Part shown: piece by piece, positions 48,344 through 55,846 of the stretch | Layout: the number at the start of each line of letters is the position of its first letter | Position numbering within the stretch: the stretch's first letter is position 1 | Assembly: GCF_000416965.1 (NCBI RefSeq) | Contig: NZ_ATCL01000003.1 | Coordinates: forward strand, 1-64,000 | Origin: Exiguobacterium chiriqhucha RW-2 | Lineage (GTDB): Bacteria > Bacillota > Bacilli > Exiguobacteriales > Exiguobacteriaceae | Direction of reading: 5' to 3' | DNA: 64,000 nucleotides | Notes under the pieces: model-generated | What the model saw: only the letters and a program-made list of their open reading frames with translations | Databases searched by the model: none | What the model was told of the DNA's origin: nothing | Made by a program: the position numbers and the translations under genes

Positions 48344-49270
48344 ATGGAACAGTATGGACAATGGATGTGGCAAGACGGGGCTTGGATCGAGCCGAGTGAT
48401 GCGAACACGAGTATCATGACGCACGCAATTCACTACGGTAGTGGGTTCTTTGAAGGGATTCGGGCATACCACACAGAGGAAGGCCCGGCCATCTTCCGAC
48501 TCCGTGAACACTTGGAGCGACTCGTTCGTTCGTGTGCATACTATCACGTCGACTTGCCGTACACGGTCGATGAGCTCGAACAAGCAACAATCGAATTGAT
48601 TGAACGCAACGGATTTGAAGCTTGTTACATCCGCCCATTCGTTTTCCTCGGCACACCTTGGCAGGCACTCATGCCGACGCAGGAAACAAAAGTACACGTC
48701 GCGATCTCGTGCTGGCCGCTCGGCGAATATTTCAGCAAGACGGTCGGAATCCGTGCGAAAGTCGCCTCGTATCGCCGCGTCTCTTCGACGATGATGCCGA
48801 TGCAAGCGAAAGCGGCAGCGAACTATATGAACTCGCAACTCCTTAAAGGAGAAGCGGTCCGTGATGGATATGACGAAGCGATTGCCCTCGACATGAACGG
48901 AAACGTCAGCGAGGCGAGCGTCGCCAACATCTTCCTCGTAAAAGGAAACAAAATTTTCACACCGTCACTCGATTGCTCGGTGCTCGACGGCATCACGCGT
49001 CAAACGGTGATCGAACTTGCCCGTGAGGAAGGGTTCGAGGTCATCGAACGCCACATCGGACGTGACGAACTATATGTCGCAGATGAGATTTTCTTGACAG
49101 GAACGGCGGCTGAAGTGACGAGCGTCATCGAAATCGACAATATTTCGATTGGTGGCGGCGTTCAAACGGTCGCGACGAATATGCTCTCGCGTTACCGTGA
49201 GGCTGTGACAGGACAAATCGCAGGCCACCGTGATTGGGTCACGTTCGTCAAAGCTGGAGTCAAAGAGTAA
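48344..49270 (+). CDS. ilvE: Branched-chain amino acid aminotransferase (fold type IV)
   Basis: 308 residues, like IlvE. HYGSGFFEGIRAY and ACYIRPFVFLG are class IV signatures, and the cofactor lysine is near residue 156 in MQAKAAANYMNS. It would move amino groups between glutamate and branched-chain keto acids. Its place in the lysine operon is unusual; it might help to supply the amino group for N-acetyl-diaminopimelate synthesis, but this is inference, as the known enzyme for that step is a fold type I aminotransferase. Confidence 0.9.
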   Translation: MEQYGQWMWQDGAWIEPSDANTSIMTHAIHYGSGFFEGIRAYHTEEGPAIFRLREHLERLVRSCAYYHVDLPYTVDELEQATIELIERNGFEACYIRPFVFLGTPWQALMPTQETKVHVAISCWPLGEYFSKTVGIRAKVASYRRVSSTMMPMQAKAAANYMNSQLLKGEAVRDGYDEAIALDMNGNVSEASVANIFLVKGNKIFTPSLDCSVLDGITRQTVIELAREEGFEVIERHIGRDELYVADEIFLTGTAAEVTSVIEIDNISIGGGVQTVATNMLSRYREAVTGQIAGHRDWVTFVKAGVKE

Positions 49271-49283
49271 AGGAGTTTTTTGT

Positions 49284-50372
49284 ATGGGAGTCACAATTGA
49301 CTTGAATGCGGTTCGCGAAAACAAACGTCGGATTGAAGCGCTTGGCCGACCGGTGTTCGCCGTCGTAAAAAACAACGCCTATAACTTAGGGATGGAGCCA
49401 GTTGTGACGACACTGTACGAAGAAGGGGTGCGTCACTTCATGGTGACGACGCTTGACGAGGCGAGCGAGGTCCGGGCATCAGCTCCGGAAGCACGCGTTC
49501 TTGTCATGAACCCGGTATACGAGTGGACAAGCGTCCATCGTGACCAACTTGACGTCGCCATCGGTTCCTATGACTGGCTCGTCTCGCAACGGGACCAGCT
49601 CGACGGGGTCCGGCTTCATTTGAAGCTCGACGTCGGCATGAACCGCTTCGGTGCGAAGACGTTCCAGGAAGCGTTGGCCATCGTCGCCTTTTGCCAAGAC
49701 GAGGGGCTCGATCTTGTCGGGTTATGTACACATTTCCCACTCGCTGACGCGGATAACGCCGAAATCGAGCACAGTGTGCACGTGGAGCGGTTCGCCGACT
49801 GGTCGAATCGTCTCATGGAGCGGCACACGTTCGATATCGTGCACGCAGCCAACAGTGCAGCGACGCTTCAAGCGGATCCGCGTCTCGGGCATTGCACGCA
49901 CGTCCGTGTCGGTATCTTTCTCTATGGCTACTCTTCGGTCGAACCGGTCGATTGGCTCATCCCGGCGTTTCGCTGGGAAACAGAAGTCGTCGCCGTGCAT
50001 GACATCGAGGCCGGTGCCCACGTCGGTTACGGTACGGGCTACACGGCCGAGACGAAAGAACGCATCGCCGTACTCTCGGTCGGCTATGGTGACGGACTCA
50101 TGCGAGCCCGGCGCTTCTTACCAGCCCATATCGAAGGACGAGCCTATCCGTTCATCAGCAACATTTTCATGAGCCACAGTTTTTTACGCGTCGATGACAC
50201 CGTACAAGTCGGAGATCGTGTGGAGCTGTATGGCCATCTTACGAAAATCGATGACGTGACCCGTACCGGTCACGCCAATAACTCAGAACAATTATGCGCA
50301 CGCTCATGGCGTGTCCCGCATCGCTTTGAAGGAGGCAATGTATGTACACCACCAACCAATCAGTTTGTATGA
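49284..50372 (+). CDS. Divergent alanine racemase-family protein
   Basis: 362 residues. Fold type III PLP enzyme. The cofactor lysine is in FAVVKNNAYNLG, where true alanine racemases mostly have AVVKANAYGHG. The opposite catalytic tyrosine is kept in LSVGYGDGL, and DVGMNRFG is present. The usual GRVSMDQ block near the C-terminus is here ISNIFMSHSF. It may make D-alanine, or a different D-amino acid such as D-lysine; the sequence does not decide. Start at 49284 is behind AAAGGAG. It overlaps lysA by 31 bp, so its product is made together with lysine. Confidence 0.85.
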   Translation: MGVTIDLNAVRENKRRIEALGRPVFAVVKNNAYNLGMEPVVTTLYEEGVRHFMVTTLDEASEVRASAPEARVLVMNPVYEWTSVHRDQLDVAIGSYDWLVSQRDQLDGVRLHLKLDVGMNRFGAKTFQEALAIVAFCQDEGLDLVGLCTHFPLADADNAEIEHSVHVERFADWSNRLMERHTFDIVHAANSAATLQADPRLGHCTHVRVGIFLYGYSSVEPVDWLIPAFRWETEVVAVHDIEAGAHVGYGTGYTAETKERIAVLSVGYGDGLMRARRFLPAHIEGRAYPFISNIFMSHSFLRVDDTVQVGDRVELYGHLTKIDDVTRTGHANNSEQLCARSWRVPHRFEGGNVCTPPTNQFV

Positions 50373-51634
50373 TCGAAGGCGTGTCCGTCCGTGAACTTCA
50401 AGCGACGTACGGGACACCGCTCTATATCATGAGCGAGCCTGAACTCGAACGTCGTCTCGACCTTGTCCGGAACGCGTTCCTCGACAAGTATCCGAACACG
50501 TACGCGCTGTACGCATCGAAAGCGATGTCGATTGCGGCCGTATACGATAAAGTGATGGCAGCGGGTCTGAGCATCGACGTCGTCTCGCGGGGCGAGATGT
50601 TCGTCGCGCTCCACGCCGGTGTCCCGGCTGACCGGATTCACGTCCACGGCTCGAACAAGACGGTGCAGGACATCACGTTCGCGCTCGAGAACGGAATTAC
50701 CCACTTCACCATCGACAACATGCGTGAGATTGGGCTGTTGTCGGGTCTGGCCGCGGAGCAAGGGGTAGACGTCGATGTCTTGCTCCGCATCGTCCCACAA
50801 GTCGTCGGAGGCGCCCATGAGGCGATTCAGACGGGCGGGGTCGATACGAAGTTCGGCTTCCCGACCCATGATGATACGTATCTCGAAGCGATCAAAGCGA
50901 CGCTACAAGCGGAACGACTGCAACTGCGAGGCATTCACTGTCACGTCGGCTCGCAGATTCAAGAACCGACGCTGTTCATCAATACGGTCAAAACGATGGT
51001 CAACTTCATCGAGACGATCCGTCAAGAGACGGGGTATACGGCCGACGTCTTGAATATCGGTGGCGGCTTCGGTGTCGCCTATCTCGAGTCGGACGACCCG
51101 CTCGACTTCGCCGACACGATGACGCAAGTGATGGACACGCTCGTCGCGGAAGTGGAACGCTTCGGCTTTCCGCTTCCGAAAATCGGCATTGAACCGGGCC
51201 GTTGGCTCGTCGCCAACGCCGGCGCGACGCTCTATGAAGTCGGGACGGTGAAAGAAGTGAGCGGTGTCCGCACGTACGTCTCGGTCGATGGAGGGATGAC
51301 GGATAACATTCGTCCCGCTCTCTATGACGCTGAATATGACGTCATTGCGGCGACACGGATGGATGAAGCGAAGACGTTCGAGGCGAAAATCGTCGGGGCG
51401 TGCTGCGAGTCGGGAGACATCATCTCGAACCGTTCGCTTATCCCGCCGGTCGAAGCTGGTGATCTCTTGCTCGTCAAAGCGACGGGAGCGTATAACTTCT
51501 CGATGGCAAGCAACTATAACCAGATGCTCCGCCCGGCCGTCGTCTTCGTGAAAGACGGGACACATCGTCTCGTCGTCCGGAGACAGACGCTCGAAGACTT
51601 GGTCGCCTGTGAGATTGTCGGACAATCGACGTGA
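50342..51634 (+). CDS. lysA: Diaminopimelate decarboxylase LysA
   Basis: 430 residues. It decarboxylates meso-diaminopimelate to lysine, the last step. Cofactor lysine in ALYASKAMSI, glycine loop in LNIGGGFGVAY, and GRWLVANAG and GACCESGD (catalytic Cys) are present. Start at 50342 is behind AAGGAGG within the end of the racemase gene. It is the last gene of the operon. Confidence 0.96.
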   Translation: MYTTNQSVCMIEGVSVRELQATYGTPLYIMSEPELERRLDLVRNAFLDKYPNTYALYASKAMSIAAVYDKVMAAGLSIDVVSRGEMFVALHAGVPADRIHVHGSNKTVQDITFALENGITHFTIDNMREIGLLSGLAAEQGVDVDVLLRIVPQVVGGAHEAIQTGGVDTKFGFPTHDDTYLEAIKATLQAERLQLRGIHCHVGSQIQEPTLFINTVKTMVNFIETIRQETGYTADVLNIGGGFGVAYLESDDPLDFADTMTQVMDTLVAEVERFGFPLPKIGIEPGRWLVANAGATLYEVGTVKEVSGVRTYVSVDGGMTDNIRPALYDAEYDVIAATRMDEAKTFEAKIVGACCESGDIISNRSLIPPVEAGDLLLVKATGAYNFSMASNYNQMLRPAVVFVKDGTHRLVVRRQTLEDLVACEIVGQST

Positions 51635-51641
51635 CGCCATA

Positions 51642-51672
51642 AACGCATTCCTGATTCAGGGATGCGTTTTTT
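51642..51672 (+). terminator. Terminator of the lysine operon
   Basis: AACGCATTCC / GGGATGCGTT with a 7-base loop, followed by TTTT. Confidence 0.87.
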
Positions 51673-51689
51673 AATGGAAGTCGTTCTTC

Positions 51690-51718
51690 TTCAAATGAGA
51701 AATGCTTTTAATTATGAT
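51690..51718 (+). promoter_or_regulatory. Promoter of the nitroreductase gene
   Basis: TTCAAA (51690-51695), 17 bp, TATGAT (51713-51718). The -35 is weak. Confidence 0.45.
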
Positions 51719-51751
51719 GGGGGAGAGAGAACAGAGGGGGAAGTGACTTCA

Positions 51752-52300
51752 ATGGAAAAGACAGCAGGACAACAGTTGATTGAATCGCGGCGGACGATTC
51801 GCATGTTCACGGAAGAACCAATTGCGACGAAAGTACTCTATGAGTTGTTGGCGTCAGCTCACCAAGCGCCGTTTCATAACAAAGTCGAACCGTGGAATCT
51901 CTATTTGTTCAACGGGGATGGAAAAGACGTCTTGCTTCAGGCGCTCGAGCCGGCGTTTCAAGATGGACCGGAATCGAAACGTGAAAAGATCGCCGGGCGG
52001 ATTCGTAACGCGGCCGCATGTGTCTATGTAACGACGAAAGCGTTCGAGACGGACAAAGGGAAGAAAGATGCGCTACTCGCGACGGCGACGATGATTCAAA
52101 ACTTTCATTTATTGTGTAGTGAGCAACAAATCGGCCTCGTCTGGCGGACGGGCGGTATTTTTGAGGATGCCAGGCTTCAAGAGATGATTGGAGCTGAAGG
52201 GGAGACGTTTGTCGGGTTACTCCAGCTCGGTCGTTACGAAGACGTGCCACCGACGAAGCAACGTCAATCGATTGACGCTAGTTTGACAATTTTTGAGTGA
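51752..52300 (+). CDS. Nitroreductase family flavoprotein
   Basis: 182 residues, a short member of the FMN-dependent nitroreductase family. LIESRRTIRMFTEEPI binds FMN phosphate with its arginines, ASAHQAPFHNKVEPW is the second conserved block, and GIFEDARLQEMIGA with FVGLLQLGRYEDVPP closes the FMN site. Substrate unknown: nitro compounds, quinones or flavin are reduced by relatives. Start at 51752; the in-frame region upstream overlaps promoter and terminator. Confidence 0.88.
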   Translation: MEKTAGQQLIESRRTIRMFTEEPIATKVLYELLASAHQAPFHNKVEPWNLYLFNGDGKDVLLQALEPAFQDGPESKREKIAGRIRNAAACVYVTTKAFETDKGKKDALLATATMIQNFHLLCSEQQIGLVWRTGGIFEDARLQEMIGAEGETFVGLLQLGRYEDVPPTKQRQSIDASLTIFE

Positions 52301-52307
52301 ACGAAAA

Positions 52308-52337
52308 GGCCCGAGCGTAGGTGACTACGACCGGGCC
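52308..52337 (-). terminator. Terminator of the minus-strand mini-ORF pair
   Basis: GGCCCG / CGGGCC arms with further inner pairing (CGTAG/CTACG). On the minus strand the stem is followed by TTTT, so it best serves the minus-strand transcript. It may also help to end the nitroreductase transcript. Confidence 0.55.
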
Positions 52338-52357
52338 AATCTTTATAGGTCAATGAG

Positions 52358-52394
52358 ACTGAGCCGTTCATGTGAGCGCTCAGTTTATTTTTTT
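52358..52394 (+). terminator. Terminator of the nitroreductase gene
   Basis: ACTGAGC / GCTCAGT, 13-base loop, followed by TTATTTTTTT on the plus strand. Confidence 0.7.
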
Positions 52395-52438
52395 AACTTG
52401 GCTGCAAGCCAGTCTTGAATGACATTCGTTGGAATCAT
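52385..52438 (-). CDS. Candidate 17-residue peptide
   Basis: An open frame encoding MIPTNVIQDWLAAKLKK. It starts 5 bp after the stop codon of the 59-codon ORF and has GAGGGA 11 bases upstream. The C-terminal part could form a short amphipathic basic helix. I recognise no family. It lies in a terminator-bounded transcript, which supports it being real; its tiny size makes chance occurrence possible. Confidence 0.4.
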   Translation of the reverse strand: MIPTNVIQDWLAAKLKK

Positions 52439-52443
52439 TGTGT

Positions 52444-52623
52444 TCACGTTCCCTCAGTTTTAATTTCTTTCTCTATATTATTATCCAATTGCAGTCGTTC
52501 CCAAACCTCTCGATGTGTACCTTGTAGCGTATCATCGAACGAATCCTCGATATGCAGGCAATAGCTTGGGTTAACGGACGAAGCGTACAAGTCTAACATC
52601 AGTTCGGCATGATTTGGATACAT
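52444..52623 (-). CDS. Candidate 59-residue protein, unknown
   Basis: It encodes MYPNHAELMLDLYASSV and continues acidic to the end (EKEIKTEGT). The start at 52623 was chosen because the minus-strand -10 TATACT lies at 52671-52666, so the longer frame from 52683 would begin upstream of transcription. AAAGGGG lies 10 bases before this ATG. No membrane segment, two residues of aromatic Tyr near the start, one Cys. No family recognised. Followed after 5 bp by the 17-residue ORF. Confidence 0.55.
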   Translation of the reverse strand: MYPNHAELMLDLYASSVNPSYCLHIEDSFDDTLQGTHREVWERLQLDNNIEKEIKTEGT

Positions 52624-52665
52624 ACAAATTGGCCCCTTTCGACACGTCGGCTTGACTACATCCTC

Positions 52666-52671
52666 AGTATA
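52666..52671 (-). promoter_or_regulatory. Candidate -10 of the mini-ORF pair
   Basis: TATACT on the minus strand, which would start RNA near 52659, about 36 bp before the ORF. No good -35 is present, fitting a promoter that needs an activator. Confidence 0.4.
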
Positions 52672-52721
52672 CAAAGGAAACATAAAGAAAAATCGGGGAA
52701 ATCGTTAACATTTTATGAATC

Positions 52722-52736
52722 TTGTAAACGCTTTCA
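52722..52736. promoter_or_regulatory. Catabolite response element (cre)
   Basis: TTGTAAACGCTTTCA fits WTGNAANCGNWNNCW without mismatch. It lies 63-77 bp upstream of the presumed start of the minus-strand mini-ORF transcript and just behind the stop of the carbonic anhydrase gene. Known cre sites at such upstream places mediate CcpA activation, as at ackA. Confidence 0.7.
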
Positions 52737-52742
52737 CAAACT

Positions 52743-53270
52743 TTATGTGGATGTCAGTGGTTCACACGTCTGTCTATACTGCTCAGCCCGCTTCGCATAT
52801 TTGTTGACGGTCCGTTCCATGATGAAGCGATCTTCATCGTTAAGCGGACGGACGACTTTGGCAGGCACGCCCATGACCATGACGCCTTCCGGAATTTGCA
52901 TGTTCGGTGTGACGAGAGCACCAGCGGCGATGAACGAGCCCTTCCCGATTTTTGCCCCGTCGAGAACGGTGGCATGCATCCCGATGAGACAACCTTCTTC
53001 AATCTCACAGCCGTGAATCATCGCCATATGTCCGATGGAGACGCGGTCATGAATGACTGTCGGGGAACCTTCATATTGGTGGACCATCGATCCGTCTTGG
53101 ATATTCACGTAAGAACCGATGCGAATCGGTCCCTCATCGCCTCGAATGACCGTATTGAACCAGACGCCGGAATGGGCGCCGATGGTGACATCACCGATCA
53201 CGTGGGACCCAGGTGCGAGAAAAACCGTCTCGTCAACTCGCGGCATCAATTTGCCTAATTTGTACTGCAT
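52743..53270 (-). CDS. Gamma carbonic anhydrase-like hexapeptide protein
   Basis: 175 residues. A left-handed beta helix with repeats such as VIGDVTIGAHSGVWFNTVIRGD and a C-terminal helix. Three zinc-ligand histidines fit MVHQYEG, SIGHMAMIHGC. The family (YrdA/PaaY/YtoA) includes real carbonic anhydrases and proteins without known activity. Start MQYKLGKLMPRVDETVF at 53270 follows AAGGGG. It diverges from adenine deaminase. Confidence 0.9.
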   Translation of the reverse strand: MQYKLGKLMPRVDETVFLAPGSHVIGDVTIGAHSGVWFNTVIRGDEGPIRIGSYVNIQDGSMVHQYEGSPTVIHDRVSIGHMAMIHGCEIEEGCLIGMHATVLDGAKIGKGSFIAAGALVTPNMQIPEGVMVMGVPAKVVRPLNDEDRFIMERTVNKYAKRAEQYRQTCEPLTST

Positions 53271-53327
53271 AAGTGTAACCCCTTTCAAACAGATATGCTT
53301 TCATTGTCGCATAAGTTGAAAAAGAAA

Positions 53328-53357
53328 TTGCGCCTGAAAGATTATTCTTGTTAAGAT
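53328..53357 (+). promoter_or_regulatory. Promoter of ade
   Basis: TTGCGC (53328-53333), 18 bp, TAAGAT (53352-53357). Moderate match. Confidence 0.45.
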
Positions 53358-53390
53358 AGTAAAAATACGTAGGAAAAAGGAGACACACAG

Positions 53391-55100
53391 ATGGAGAAAC
53401 AACATTTGATCGACATCGCGGCGAAGAAAAAGAAAGCAGCGGTCGTCTTTAAAGATGTGGCCGTCATCGACGTCTACAGTCGTGAGACGATTCGCACGGA
53501 TGTCGCTATCGATGCGGGATACATCGTGGCCATCGGGGACGGCTACGAAGGGGAGACGGAATACCACGACCCGTCCTGGACGCTCGCACCGTCGTTCATC
53601 GATTCACACGTCCATATCGAGTCATCGATGGTGCCGCCTCACGAGTTCGCCAAAGCGGTCCTGCCGCTCGGAGTCACGACGGTCATCGCCGATCCGCATG
53701 AGATTGCGAACGTCAACGGGGCGCTCGGAATCGAGTATATGTTGGCGGATGCCAAAGGCTTGCCGCTCGATGTGCGCATGATGCTCCCGAGCTGTGTGCC
53801 GGCGACACCGTTCGAGCACGCAGGTGCGAAGCTATACGCCGAGGACTTGGCACCGTTTTTAGGAGATCCGGGCGTACACGGTCTCGGCGAAGTGATGGAC
53901 TATCCGTCCGTCGAGTCGGGGAGTGCGGATATGCTTCAAAAGATCGCCCAGACAGAACTCGCCGGAAAAGTCGTCGACGGTCATGCCTCAGGTCTTGGCC
54001 CGGATCAGTTGAACGTGTATCGCACGGCCGGCATCATGACCGATCATGAGTGTACGACGGCTGAGGAGGCGCTCGAACGGGTGCGGCGCGGCTTTTACGT
54101 TCAAATTCGTGAAGGGTCGGTTGCCCGGAACGTGGAAAAAGTCAGCCGGGCCATCACGGAGAGCAACGCCCACCGGTTCTTATTCTGTACGGACGATAAG
54201 CATTTGGACGATCTCGTCGTTGAGGGTGGGATCGACTACAACATTCGCATGGCGATCAAACAAGGCGTCAAGCCAGAGACGGCCTATGCCGTTGCCAGTC
54301 TGCACGCGGCCGAGGCGTATGGACTAACCGACGTGGGTGCTATCGCCCCGGGCAAGCGCGCGAACTTTGTCATCTTGTCAGACGTCGAATCGGTAACGAT
54401 TGACACCGTCTACGTGAACGGGAAAGTCGTCGCTAAAGATGGTAAGGCGACGTTCGAGGCTGATGGGATTGAAGTGCCGAAACCGATGAAAGGTGAGCTC
54501 AAACTACCCGATTTGACGGCGGACTCGTTCCGTTTGGCCGTGAAAGAAGAAGCGGTCGATGTGATTCAAGTGTTGCCGAACAGTCTCTTGACGAAGCGAC
54601 AGCGTCTTGTCTTCACACCTGACGCGTCCGGAGCCGACCTCAAGCAAGATATCGCCACGCTCGCCGTCATCGAACGCCACCACGGGACGGGTCATATGGC
54701 CCTCGCACCGGTAACCGGTTTCGGCTTGAAACGAGGGGCGCTCGCGGCCACGGTCGCGCACGACAGCCATAACCTCGTCATCGCCGGGGTGAGCCCGGAC
54801 GATATGTTGCTCGCTGCCGAGACGCTTGAAAAAGTGGGCGGTGGGGTCGTCGCGGTGTCAGAAGGCAAGGTGCTGGCCGTCTTACCGCTTGAAATTGGTG
54901 GACTCATGACGAAACGTCCTTATGCGGAAGTGGCGGACGTGCTCGAACAGTTGAACGATGCGCTCGACGTCGTCGGGGCCCATCGTCACTTCAACCCGTA
55001 TTTGACGATGTCGTTCCTGGCGCTTCCGGTCATCCCGGATTTGAAATTGACCGATATGGGACTATTCGACGTGACGACGTTCTCATTCATCGAGTCGTAA
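53391..55100 (+). CDS. ade: Adenine deaminase Ade
   Basis: 569 residues. It turns adenine into hypoxanthine and ammonia, for purine salvage. Metal motif SHVHIESSM, IADPHEIANV, DGHASGL, TDHECTTAEEAL and FCTDDKH are all of the classic Ade pattern; the C-terminal domain has KVGGGVVAVSEGKVLA and MTKRPYAEVADVL. AAAAAGGAGA precedes the start. Monocistronic by the look of its promoter. Confidence 0.96.
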   Translation: MEKQHLIDIAAKKKKAAVVFKDVAVIDVYSRETIRTDVAIDAGYIVAIGDGYEGETEYHDPSWTLAPSFIDSHVHIESSMVPPHEFAKAVLPLGVTTVIADPHEIANVNGALGIEYMLADAKGLPLDVRMMLPSCVPATPFEHAGAKLYAEDLAPFLGDPGVHGLGEVMDYPSVESGSADMLQKIAQTELAGKVVDGHASGLGPDQLNVYRTAGIMTDHECTTAEEALERVRRGFYVQIREGSVARNVEKVSRAITESNAHRFLFCTDDKHLDDLVVEGGIDYNIRMAIKQGVKPETAYAVASLHAAEAYGLTDVGAIAPGKRANFVILSDVESVTIDTVYVNGKVVAKDGKATFEADGIEVPKPMKGELKLPDLTADSFRLAVKEEAVDVIQVLPNSLLTKRQRLVFTPDASGADLKQDIATLAVIERHHGTGHMALAPVTGFGLKRGALAATVAHDSHNLVIAGVSPDDMLLAAETLEKVGGGVVAVSEGKVLAVLPLEIGGLMTKRPYAEVADVLEQLNDALDVVGAHRHFNPYLTMSFLALPVIPDLKLTDMGLFDVTTFSFIES

Positions 55101-55143
55101 GTCAGTCTAACGTATGATTTTTGTTAAGAACGACCCGAAACGA

Positions 55144-55172
55144 TTGAACGGCTCGGCTTAAGTTGGTATAGT
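55144..55172 (+). promoter_or_regulatory. Promoter of the 94-residue gene
   Basis: TTGAAC (55144-55149), 17 bp, TATAGT (55167-55172). Confidence 0.65.
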
Positions 55173-55217
55173 TACGACAAGTTTCATCGGTAAATATGGA
55201 AAGGGGGGATATCACAG

Positions 55218-55502
55218 ATGGAACAAGTTGCTTACAACCGGTCGTATGATGAACATGGGGATTTGATCAATTCTGTATATCGTGCCTTCCAAGACCGATG
55301 TCAAGAATTGCCCGACGAGACGCGGACAAAACGGCGATTGCGTCACCTTATTTTCTTAACGATTAAAGAACATACGACGTCACACGCCGAGCGTTTTGTC
55401 TTATATCATTTCTTTAGTGATTTCTTTAAAGCGGTCGAGTCAGACGACCAAGCTGCACTCGCGGTGTTGAAACAAATCATCCGAGATGAAAAAAACTATT
55501 GA
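55218..55502 (+). CDS. Conserved-looking small cytosolic protein, unknown
   Basis: 94 residues, mostly helical and charged, with HLIFLTIKEHTTSHAERFVLYHFFSDFF (read in parts) as its most striking part: alternating His and aromatic residues. No membrane segment or signal peptide. GGAAAGGGGGG precedes the start and a good promoter lies upstream, so it is expressed. No family recognised. No terminator is visible before the lysine riboswitch that follows. Confidence 0.7.
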   Translation: MEQVAYNRSYDEHGDLINSVYRAFQDRCQELPDETRTKRRLRHLIFLTIKEHTTSHAERFVLYHFFSDFFKAVESDDQAALAVLKQIIRDEKNY

Positions 55503-55559
55503 TTAGTCACTATGACCTATGATAATTTAGACGTAACTTTAAATGAATATTCGTGCTAT

Positions 55560-55801
55560 CGATGAGGTAGAGGTGCGATGCTGATGAGTAAGTAGTCCGA
55601 GGATGACAACGGTGAAGACTACAGAAAGGCAAGATCGCCGAAGTGTAAAGTCATGTCTCTGACTTTGTGCTGGGCTGACGGGAAATACCCGTCAGACTGC
55701 CATACATATTTACGTATGGAGCGCTCCAAGTCGGCTAAGAAAGACGGAACATCCAGCGAGGGTGTCGGCTTTGTTGCCGATGCCCTCGCTTTGCGTTTTT
55801 T
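55560..55801 (+). ncRNA. Second lysine riboswitch, upstream of the NhaC-family gene
   Basis: The aptamer (about 55560-55733) has the L-box elements GGTAGAGGTGCG, AAGGCAAGATCGCCGAAGTG, GCTGGGCTGACGG with CCGTCAGACTGCC, and TATGGAGCGCT. P1 can form as CGATGAGG with CCAAGTCG around a two-base internal loop. A strong terminator follows: AGCGAGGGTGTCGGC (55755-55769) with GCCGATGCCCTCGCT (55776-55790), then a T run. High lysine should stop transcription before the transporter gene. I could not assign one clear antiterminator. Confidence 0.93.
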
Positions 55802-55846
55802 TAAGCATAGGGGGGCCTCATCTCTAACAAAAGAGGAGGAAATCAC

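Noticed and set aside
52444-52683. 79-codon form of the mini-ORF
   Set aside because: Its ATG lies upstream of the candidate -10 and has no ribosome site; the 59-codon form fits better.
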